Part shown: piece by piece, positions 1-5,161 of the stretch
How the letters are laid out: every line of letters begins with the position of its first letter
Position numbering within the stretch: the first letter of the stretch is position 1
NCBI GenBank assembly: GCA_947565265.1
Contig: CANOFK010000107.1
Coordinates: 1 to 5,161, forward strand
DNA length: 5,161 bases
Direction: 5' to 3'
Source of the DNA: an uncultured Clostridia bacterium
GTDB lineage: Bacteria; Bacillota; Clostridia; Oscillospirales; Acutalibacteraceae
The notes under the pieces: model-generated
What the model was told of the DNA's origin: nothing
The model's database searches: none
What the model saw: only the letters and a program-made list of their open reading frames with translations
Position numbers and translations under genes: made by a program

Positions 1-2
1 GA

Positions 3-1175
3 TGGTTGTTTCTGGGTAAAAAGACGGCGTTTTCGATTTTTCAAACAAGCCCTAGGGTGACGGACGGCCTGATGGGGAACTTTGACGATGTGGAGGCCAG
101 GGTACATGACCACGCCTTTGAAAACTTCCTGCTTGCCGGTGTGGAGGCCTATGCGGCCGGGGCCCTGCAAGGCTATGACAAGGGCCTTGCAGTATGCGCC
201 TTGAAAGCCGCCAGGGAGGACTTTGGGTTTGCGGAGAAGAAATTCGCCCTGGCCGGCGTAGACCCGGCCCATATGTATGAACATACCTATAACAGCGGGC
301 TGTCCCAGTATTATGCGGTAATGGTTTGGGCAGCGAGCTGCCTGTTTGAAGTGACTGAAGAGGACGGCTATGCCAAGACGGCCCGGCAATACGCCGGTAA
401 GCTGCTCGCCTGCCAGGAGCAGGGGCAGGCGGGGATAGGGTTGACCGGCTTTTTCTACCGGGACGAGAGCCACCAAACCATCGTACACTTTAACCATCAG
501 GCGCGGGAACATCAATTTATGCAGGCATTGGAGGCAATATGCCGTACCCAGCCGACGGCAGAGGAGCGACCCCTTTGGGAAGCTGCCATGGAACGATACG
601 GGGGGTATCTCAAGGCCATTGCGGGAAACACCGCGCCCTACGGGATGTTGCCGGCCGGGGTACATAAGCGGGACGAATGGCAGGATCGGGAACTCTTCCC
701 GTACCTGCACGTGACGTGCGATTATGACCGGGAGCGGGAAAACTACCGGGAGCAGTTGGCGGCGGGTACGCCTGTGGGGGAAGGCTATGTGCTGCGGAAC
801 TTCCCTGTGTGGTTTTCCTTCCGGGGGAACGGGGCCGTGTTGCTTTCTATGGGCAAAGCGGCGGGGATTGTGGGGAGATACTGCAAAGACCCGGACCTGA
901 CCCAGATGGCGAAGGAGCAGCTTTACTGGATGTGGGGCAAGAACCCGTTTGGCCAGTCGCTGGTATACGGGATGGGCAGGAATTACTGCCGGCAATATGC
1001 CGTGCTTACCGGGGAAAGCGTGGGTGAAGTGCCGGTGGGTGTGGAAACCCTGGGCAACGGGGACTTACCCTATTGGCCGCAAAACAACAACGCTGCCTTC
1101 CGGGAGGTATGGGTGGGGGCTGCCTGCCGGTACTTGCAGGTATGCGCGGAACTACATGAGGAGGATGGGGGATGA
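3..1175 (+). CDS. Glycoside hydrolase family 9-like (six-hairpin) enzyme, C-terminal part, 5' truncated
   Basis: The reading frame is open to the left edge, so this is the last 390 residues of a longer protein. The TTG at position 6 lies inside the frame, has no ribosome binding site and is not a start. Counting from position 6, the C-terminal block W310-GKNPFGQSLVYGMG, the following VPVGVETLGNGDLPYWP and the NNNAAFREVW motif are typical of GH9-related alpha/alpha-barrel hydrolases. E367 in FREVW sits where GH9 enzymes place the general acid. The HFNHQAREH and FPVWFSFRGN blocks are also family-like. The aspartates that act as base in GH9 would be upstream and cannot be checked. Substrate is unknown; GH9 includes endoglucanases and exo-glucosaminidases, and the downstream NagB-like gene makes an amino-sugar substrate worth considering. 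No signal peptide can be judged. The TGA stop overlaps a following ATG (ATGA). Confidence 0.82.
   Translation, partial: WLFLGKKTAFSIFQTSPRVTDGLMGNFDDVEARVHDHAFENFLLAGVEAYAAGALQGYDKGLAVCALKAAREDFGFAEKKFALAGVDPAHMYEHTYNSGLSQYYAVMVWAASCLFEVTEEDGYAKTARQYAGKLLACQEQGQAGIGLTGFFYRDESHQTIVHFNHQAREHQFMQALEAICRTQPTAEERPLWEAAMERYGGYLKAIAGNTAPYGMLPAGVHKRDEWQDRELFPYLHVTCDYDRERENYREQLAAGTPVGEGYVLRNFPVWFSFRGNGAVLLSMGKAAGIVGRYCKDPDLTQMAKEQLYWMWGKNPFGQSLVYGMGRNYCRQYAVLTGESVGEVPVGVETLGNGDLPYWPQNNNAAFREVWVGAACRYLQVCAELHEEDGG
1158..1164 (+). promoter_or_regulatory. Strong Shine-Dalgarno before the 1172 ATG
   Basis: GAGGAGG lies 7 nt upstream of the ATG at 1172, inside the last codons of the GH9-like gene. It is as good as the sites of the larger genes here, and it is the main reason to take the short ORF at 1172 seriously. 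It could also be a relic of a former gene start. Confidence 0.5.
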
Positions 1176-1315
1176 ACCGGTTGGAATATCAGGAACTACG
1201 GGGGGCGCCGGCCGGGAAACGCCAATGCCCGGCGGGCGTTTGGAAAGTTTACCAGGCCGTGGCCCGAAGGCATGGGGGCGGCGGTTTCGAGGGAGGATTA
1301 GACAGTGACTTGTGA
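1172..1315 (+). CDS. Possible small ORF (47 aa) of unknown function, or remnant of a frameshifted gene
   Basis: This ORF starts at an ATG overlapping the upstream stop as ATGA and follows a strong GAGGAGG site. It ends 11 bp inside the kinase gene. The product begins MNRLEYQELRG, is basic and glycine-rich towards its end, and matches no family I recognise. Removing one G from the six-G run at 1200-1205 would move translation to a neighbouring frame. That frame has a more G/C-rich third position after the run and ends at TAG 1299-1301, just before the kinase start, giving about 42 residues. It may therefore be a frameshifted small gene, a leader or coupling peptide, or chance. A strong hairpin also falls inside it. 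No function is proposed. Confidence 0.25.
   Translation: MNRLEYQELRGAPAGKRQCPAGVWKVYQAVARRHGGGGFEGGLDSDL
1206..1238 (+). promoter_or_regulatory. GC-rich hairpin between the hydrolase and kinase genes
   Basis: CGCC and GCCGGG (1206-1209, 1211-1216) pair with CCCGGC and GGCG (1228-1233, 1235-1238). This gives a stem of ten pairs with one G-G mismatch and an 11-nt loop. No T-run follows, so it is not a standard terminator. It could be an mRNA processing or stability element that sets hydrolase and kinase levels apart, or a chance structure in GC-rich DNA. Confidence 0.3.
1291..1296 (+). promoter_or_regulatory. Shine-Dalgarno for the ROK kinase
   Basis: GGGAGG stands 8 nt before the GTG at 1305. 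It fixes this GTG as the start of the kinase, which places the phosphate-binding DLGGT motif at residues 11-15, the normal position for the family. Confidence 0.75.
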
Positions 1316-2294
1316 AACGACCTATATCGGTGTGGATTTGGGCGGCACCAGCTTGAAATTGGCAGAAGTGGACCGGGCAGGGAAATTGCTCCGCCAGTGC
1401 TGCTGCCCTTCCGGGAGGCTGGGCCATCAGGAGGCGTGGGCAAGTATTTCCCGTGCGTTGGACCGGTTCCTGCCGGGGGCGTACGGCACGCCTGTGGCCA
1501 TTGGGCTGGGGCTGGTGGGCCGGGTGGACGGGGAGCGGGGGCTGTGGTTGGAGATCGACCACGACCGGCCCGGCGAGCTTGCGCTACGGAGCATATTGGA
1601 GAGCAAATACGGCCTGCCCTGCTTTATGGACAATGACGTGCGCAGCGCTGCCAGGGCGGAGTGGCTGTTCGGCAAGGGGAGGGGGCTGGAAAACTGGGTG
1701 TATATCAATGTGGGGACCGGGATTGCCGCGGCAACCTTTACCGGCGGCAGGCTGATAGCCGGGGGGCACTGTAACGCCGGGGAGGTAGGGCACTCTGCGT
1801 CGGGGATAGGGTTCCATGCCCCCTGTGCCTGCGGGCGCCCGGACTGTGTGGAACCAGTGGCCTCCGGCCTGGGCTTTGACACCAGCGCCCGGATTCTGGC
1901 AGCGGATTACCCCGGCACCTGCCTGCCTATCCCGGCGGGAGGGCGGGTCAGCCCGGAGGCGGTGTTCTCCCTGTACGGCAGCGACCCGCTTTGCCGGAGA
2001 TTGGCAGATAACGCGGCCCAGGCGCTGGCGAACCTTATCATGAACCTGGTACGGTTCTGCGACCCGGAGGCGGTTATTTTGGGGGGCGGGGTGATGACGG
2101 GCGGTTTCCTATATGAAAAAATGTTGGAAAGGCTGCACCCCTACACGGTGCGGTATGTGACCGGGGGCGTGGTGCTGACAGGGCTTACCCCCCAAACGGT
2201 GGGCCTGCTGGGCGCCTGTGCCAACGGGATTTGTGGAATGGAGGAGAAACGATGGAGATCATTATTTCGAAAAACGAGCGGGCATTTGATGTGA
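1305..2294 (+). CDS. ROK-family sugar kinase (hexose or amino-sugar kinase)
   Basis: This 329-residue protein is a cytosolic ATP-dependent sugar kinase of the ROK family, close to the usual family length. Motifs run in order. DLGGTSLKLAEVD (11-23) is the first phosphate loop. FMDNDVRSAARAEW (107-120) holds D111, the expected catalytic base. INVGTGIAAATF (134-145) is the second phosphate loop. GEVGH (159-163) has the sugar-binding Glu and the zinc-ligand His. CACGRPDC (174-181) is the zinc-binding Cys motif, and AVILGGGVM lies in the adenosine-binding region. All key residues are present, so it looks active. The ExGH motif suits glucose, mannose, GlcNAc or related hexoses but does not choose among them. 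The start is GTG behind GGGAGG. The last 14 residues are encoded in the overlap with the next gene, so the two are probably translationally coupled. A neighbouring NagB-like gene favours an amino sugar, by inference only. Confidence 0.92.
   Translation: MTCETTYIGVDLGGTSLKLAEVDRAGKLLRQCCCPSGRLGHQEAWASISRALDRFLPGAYGTPVAIGLGLVGRVDGERGLWLEIDHDRPGELALRSILESKYGLPCFMDNDVRSAARAEWLFGKGRGLENWVYINVGTGIAAATFTGGRLIAGGHCNAGEVGHSASGIGFHAPCACGRPDCVEPVASGLGFDTSARILAADYPGTCLPIPAGGRVSPEAVFSLYGSDPLCRRLADNAAQALANLIMNLVRFCDPEAVILGGGVMTGGFLYEKMLERLHPYTVRYVTGGVVLTGLTPQTVGLLGACANGICGMEEKRWRSLFRKTSGHLM
2240..2246 (+). promoter_or_regulatory. Shine-Dalgarno for the NagB-like gene, inside the kinase gene
   Basis: GGAGGAG ends 5 nt before the ATG at 2252. 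It decides that start over the in-frame TTG at 2231, which lies upstream of this site and would add seven residues not expected for the family. Confidence 0.8.
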
Positions 2295-2989
2295 TGGCCG
2301 CCTGGGAGATCATTGGGCAGATCATGAAAAAGCCGGATTCAGTTATTGGACTTTCCACCGGGCAGACCACCAAAAATATGCACGGGATTGTCAGCGACGT
2401 ATACCGCCAGTACCCCTTTGATACCAGCGGCGTGACCCTGTTCAATGTGGATGAACTGACCAACCTTCCCCGGTCTTACGCAGGCTGCTGCTATACCATG
2501 ATTTGGGAGCAGATTGCCGGCCCTTTGGGCATCCCGGCGGAGCGGTTTATCATGCCCAACACCATGGCGGCGGATTACCCGGCGGAGTGCCGGGCTTTTC
2601 AGGCGGCCCTGGAGAGCCGGGGCGGGATCGACCTGCAAATGCTGGGGCTGGGCTATAACGGCCATATCGGCATCAACCAGCCCGGCACGCCCTTTGCCAG
2701 TGAAACCTGGGTATCCCCCATGGATCCGGTGTTTGAGGCGCGGGTGCGCCGGGAAACAGGGGTGGGGCCGGCGCATACATTGGGGGGGCTGACTTTGGGC
2801 ATCCGCACCATTATGCACGCCAGAAAGATCATGCTGGTGGCAAAGGGCGCGCATAAGGCGGAAATGGTGCGGCAAATGCTGCGGGGGCCGGTGACGGAGG
2901 ATATCCCGGCGTCGGTTTTGCAACTGCACCCTAATTGCACCTTTTTGCTGGACGCGGATGCAGCCGAATATGTGAAAGATATGGCGTGA
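2252..2989 (+). CDS. Glucosamine-6-phosphate deaminase (NagB)-like protein with catalytic Glu replaced by Gln
   Basis: This 245-residue protein has the length of short Gram-positive NagB enzymes, which convert glucosamine-6-phosphate to fructose-6-phosphate and ammonia in the cytosol. Visible motifs are GLSTGQTT (33-40, phosphate loop), FNVDEL (64-69) with D67 matching E. coli D72, and LGLGYNGHIGINQPGTPF (131-148). LTLGIRTIMHARKIMLVAKG (180-199) and SVLQLHPN (221-228) follow. In the third block H138 matches the active-site H143. N136 stands at D141, a change I believe is common in Gram-positive NagBs. Q143 (codon CAG at 2678-2680) replaces E148, part of the ring-opening and isomerisation machinery. 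The fold assignment is firm, but deaminase activity is not. It may be a relative acting on another sugar phosphate, or a weakened enzyme. It overlaps the kinase by 43 bp, and its TGA overlaps the next gene's ribosome binding site. No NagA deacetylase is in the window. Confidence 0.87.
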   Translation: MEIIISKNERAFDVMAAWEIIGQIMKKPDSVIGLSTGQTTKNMHGIVSDVYRQYPFDTSGVTLFNVDELTNLPRSYAGCCYTMIWEQIAGPLGIPAERFIMPNTMAADYPAECRAFQAALESRGGIDLQMLGLGYNGHIGINQPGTPFASETWVSPMDPVFEARVRRETGVGPAHTLGGLTLGIRTIMHARKIMLVAKGAHKAEMVRQMLRGPVTEDIPASVLQLHPNCTFLLDADAAEYVKDMA

Positions 2990-2991
2990 GG
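2988..2991 (+). promoter_or_regulatory. Shine-Dalgarno for the oxidoreductase gene
   Basis: GAGG overlaps the TGA stop of the NagB-like gene and sits 7 nt before the ATG at 2999. This supports 2999 as the ancestral start of the oxidoreductase, upstream of its amber codon. Confidence 0.6.
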
Positions 2992-2998
2992 ATAAAAT

Positions 2999-3886
2999 AT
3001 GCTGAAAATCGGTTTTGCGGACTATTATCTCGACAACTGGCACGCCAACCATTATCCTTAGTTCTTAAGGGAGGCGGCCGCCCGGTGGGGGCACGACGTG
3101 CAAATCACCCAGGCCTTTGGCATATGGGACCGGCCCCCGGCAGGCGGCGTTGACACGGGCCGGTGGTGCCGGGAGAGGAACATTGCCCCTGCCGGGAGCA
3201 TGGAGGAACTGGTTGACAGGGTGGATGCCGTGATGGTTATTGCGGCGGATGATTCCGCCTGGCATGAACAGGTGGCGGAACTGCCCCTGAAAAGCGGCAA
3301 GCCGGTGTTTGTGGATAAGACCTTTGCCCACAATTTGGAGGCGGGGAAACGGATGTTCGCGCTGGCGGAGGAGCACAAAACGCCAGTATTCTCCTCCTCT
3401 GCCCAGCGGTATTGCCAGGATATCCTGGACTGGCAGAAGGAGCACCCAAGTTGGCGCAGCCAGGTTGGACGGCCCCGGTTTGTTTCTACCGTGGGGCCGC
3501 ACTCCCTAGACCATTACGCGGTGCACCAGTTGGAGCCCATTGTGGCGCTGATGGGCGTTGGCGTAAAGCGGTTGAAGGCGTTTGCGGTGGGGAGCCAGGT
3601 GACGCAACTGATCCTTGACTATGGGGACGGGAGATTGGCAAGCTTTACGCAGAGCCCGCAGCCTTACGCGGAGTTCAACTTTATGGTTTCTGACGGAGAA
3701 ACAGGGAAACGGCTGGTGAGCGATGACGGGAACTTCTACCACAATCTGATGAAGGCCATTCTGGATTTCTTTGTACATGGGATATGCCCGGTGGCAAAGG
3801 AAGAAACCCTGGAGATTCTGGCAATGATTGATACGGCCCGGAAAGCCAGGCGGCAGCCGGACGTCTGGTTCCCCGTTACCTATTGA
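2999..3886 (+). pseudogene. Short Gfo/Idh/MocA-family oxidoreductase interrupted by an in-frame TAG
   Basis: From the ATG at 2999 the frame reads MLKIGFADYYLDNWHANHYP and then meets TAG at 3059-3061. The same frame continues at once with FLREAAARWGHDVQ and stays open to the TGA at 3884-3886. Counting the amber codon, the product is 295 residues, the usual size of this short subgroup. Features of an NAD(P)-dependent sugar dehydrogenase follow: VDAVMVIAADD in the Rossmann half; FVDKTFA (104-110) at the position of the EKP motif, with K107; SSSAQRY (132-138); and PHSLDHYAVHQLEPI (168-182), likely bearing active-site D and H residues. The next in-frame start, GTG 3098, lacks a close ribosome binding site and would remove the first Rossmann strand. 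The gene is 9 bp behind the NagB-like gene, so it is the last member of the operon. Substrate is unknown. It is non-functional unless TAG is suppressed or is a sequence error. Confidence 0.83.
3059..3061 (+). other. In-frame amber codon in the oxidoreductase gene
   Basis: TAG falls between HANHYP and FLREAAARW, in a segment where related proteins as I remember them run on without a gap. No frame change is needed on either side, so this is a single-codon nonsense lesion and not a frameshift. Confidence 0.9.
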
Positions 3887-3898
3887 GGGGCGGTTGGA

Positions 3899-3932
3899 GA
3901 AACGGCATGGGTGGGGGAATGCCGTCTTTATT
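3899..3932 (+). terminator. Probable bidirectional Rho-independent terminator between convergent genes
   Basis: ACGGCAT (3902-3908) pairs perfectly with ATGCCGT (3919-3925) around a 10-nt G-rich loop. Past an A-C mismatch, further A/G-T pairs extend the stem, and CTTTATTAT follows on the + strand. On the - strand the stem is followed by TTTCT. The 44-bp space between the stops of the oxidoreductase and the GH127-like gene holds it. The T-runs are short, so efficiency may be moderate. Confidence 0.65.
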
Positions 3933-5161
3933 ATGCCGGACGGGGCTTAAGCGATAGCGCCCCTTGTTTACTGACGGGAACCCAAGCCGCGATCATCTGG
4001 TCATAGCCCTTCCCGACGGAGGCATAGTCTGCCAGCCGCAGTTGGCGGCCGTTTTGCAGCGCGATGGTAAAGGCCTGCTGGGCCTCAAAAGGCACCTCCG
4101 TAAGGGGGAGAGGCTGGGGGTCAAGGGGGGTGCTGAGGTCTAAGGGGGCGGACAGGCTGTTCTGGGGGAACTCCGCAGAAACTGCCAGCACCACCGGCCC
4201 ACGGACAAACGCCAGGGAGGGCGGGAGTTTGCCGCTGCCCTCCCCCAACTGCCAGGAGCAGGCAGCCTCCACAGCCATGGGGAGGCGCAGGCAGATCCTG
4301 TCCCCGCTATGCCAGAGCCGTTCCAGCCGCAGCCAACCAGAGGCGGCTGGGACGGCTTTCCCGTTTACCTGGGCCTTGGGGGCAGCGCACCAGTTGGGGA
4401 CGCGCAAAGCCAATTCAAATGGTTCCGGTTCATCCAGGGACAAATCCAGGGTTATGGACTCGCCCACAGGATAGGTTGTATCCATGCGAATGCCCAGCCG
4501 GTTGCCCTGGGGCGTGGAGAGGCACAGGGCGCCGGGGAAGTACAGGTTTACCGCCACACCTTGCCGGCTGTGGAAAGCGCTTGACTGGGCCGCGGCGCCC
4601 AGACCGGCCGCGCCGATGGCCGCGCAGCAGCCGTAAATGGTGTTGTCTGCTATAACCATGCGCCCGCCTACCGCCTGCCCACGGAAATCTGCCCGCAGGG
4701 GGCTGTAGCTGTCAAAGGGTAGCCAGCCGTGGGGAGAGAGGGGGTCATGGGAAACCTTACGGGTGTTGACGGCGCCCAGAAGGGCGTTATACAAAGAGCG
4801 CTCCATGGCATCGCCAAAAACAGGGTCGCCGGTAAAGCAGAGCACTTGGCCGCAGAGTTTCATCCAGGTTACTGTGACACAGGTTTCCTGCATAATGCCG
4901 GTGTAATGGGGGTCGGCCTGGCCCAGCCGGGCGTGGTCGAAGAGTTCGTGGGTGCACCCGGCGCTGCCGATGATGGTGATATCGGAGGCCAGCACCTGCC
5001 GGGTAAAGTTCACCACAGCCCGGCCCCACTTTTGCTCTCCGCTGGCCCGGACATATTCCAGTAGGCCCTCAAAACAGGACATCATCTCGTATGCTTTGGT
5101 AACCGGGTACTGCCAGGGGGCCAGCTTGTCTTCCAGGGCCAGTTAAAAGATATTGGCCGAC
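3931..5161 (-). pseudogene. GH127/DUF1680 beta-L-arabinofuranosidase-like enzyme, C-terminal part, with an in-frame TAA near the right edge
   Basis: The - strand frame enters from the right edge as SANIF, meets TAA at 5143-5145, and continues LALEDKLAPWQYPVTKAYEMM to the TAA at 3931-3933, itself followed by a second in-frame TAA. Counting from the ATG at 5083-5085, the zinc and catalytic set of GH127 is present. E67 and C69 (QETC) and C153-C154 (YGCC) match B. longum HypBA1 E338, C340, C417 and C418, and E47 (THELFD) is a candidate for E322. From about residue 165 a beta-sandwich region follows, with ALRVPNWC and FVRGPVVLAV. The family hydrolyses beta-L-arabinofuranosides, and substrates of many members are unknown. 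The ATG pair at 5080-5085 has no ribosome binding site and lies inside a conserved block, so it is not the true start. Family members are usually over 600 residues, so the N-terminal third is outside. It converges on the operon. Confidence 0.85.
5143..5145 (-). other. In-frame ochre codon in the GH127-like gene
   Basis: Reading the - strand, TAA separates SANIF from LALEDKLAPWQYPVTKAYEMM. The sequence on both sides fits the family in the same frame. No ATG, GTG or TTG occurs between it and the ATG at 5083-5085, so the piece after it has no good start of its own. Confidence 0.8.

Noticed and set aside
6..8. TTG as a start for the hydrolase
   Set aside because: The frame is open to the left edge, no ribosome binding site can precede it, and the protein begins in mid-domain. 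The gene is cut by the window.
1176..1304. Promoter in front of the kinase gene
   Set aside because: No convincing -35 and -10 pair is seen in this GC-rich gap. Transcription most likely enters from upstream of the window.
1152..1562. 136-codon and other - strand ORFs opposite the kinase
   Set aside because: They have proline- and arginine-rich composition typical of antisense frames in GC-rich genes, and they overlap a kinase with complete motifs.
2231..2233. TTG start for the NagB-like gene
   Set aside because: It precedes the GGAGGAG site. The ATG at 2252 has correct spacing and gives the normal N-terminus.
2782..2788. Run of seven G in the NagB-like gene as a phase-variation site
   Set aside because: The frame is intact through it and such runs are common in this GC-rich sequence. 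There is no evidence of variation.
2339..3052. 237-codon ORF on the - strand
   Set aside because: It lies opposite the NagB-like gene, is rich in His, Pro and Arg with no recognisable motif, and is explained as a shadow of GC-rich coding sequence.
3074..3081. GCGGCCGC palindrome near the amber codon
   Set aside because: It encodes the Ala-rich stretch of the first helix and is expected by chance in GC-rich coding DNA.
3098..3100. GTG as the true start of the oxidoreductase
   Set aside because: No ribosome binding site is at suitable distance, and it would remove the first strand and helix of the Rossmann fold. The family-like sequence clearly extends upstream through the TAG.
4064..4474. 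+ strand ORFs opposite the GH127-like gene
   Set aside because: The - strand frame shows GH127 motifs throughout. The + strand frames show none.

Overview
The window is a compact carbohydrate-utilisation locus, most likely from a GC-rich anaerobic Clostridia-type gut bacterium (Oscillospiraceae or Lachnospiraceae-like). That placement is an inference. It rests on the high GC content with G/C-rich third codon positions, strong GGAGG-type ribosome binding sites, very tight or overlapping genes, and protein families common in such genomes. No RNA gene, mobile element or CRISPR array is visible.

Layout: four genes run on the + strand. They are (1) the C-terminal part of a glycoside hydrolase family 9-like enzyme, open at the left edge; (2) a ROK-family sugar kinase starting with GTG; (3) a glucosamine-6-phosphate deaminase (NagB)-like protein overlapping the kinase by 43 bp; and (4) a short Gfo/Idh/MocA-family oxidoreductase whose frame is broken by an amber codon at position 21. 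A small inverted repeat at about 3902-3925, probably a bidirectional terminator, follows. Facing this operon on the - strand is the C-terminal two thirds of a GH127/DUF1680 (beta-L-arabinofuranosidase-like) enzyme. It is open at the right edge and has an in-frame TAA near that edge. The only sizeable gap between main genes (1176-1304) holds a strong GC hairpin and a 47-codon ORF of uncertain reality with a good ribosome binding site.

How the genes may work together (inference): the two glycosidases release sugars from a glycan, the ROK kinase phosphorylates a hexose or amino sugar, and the NagB-like protein would pass the 6-phosphate to fructose-6-phosphate. The oxidoreductase acts on a sugar or sugar derivative by an NAD(P)-dependent step. 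The NagB-like protein has Gln where the family has its catalytic Glu, so its activity cannot be assumed. Two of the five main genes carry nonsense codons while their frames and key residues are otherwise preserved. This looks like very recent decay or base-level sequence error. TAG read-through alone would not explain it, because the second lesion is a TAA and TAA also serves as a terminator here.
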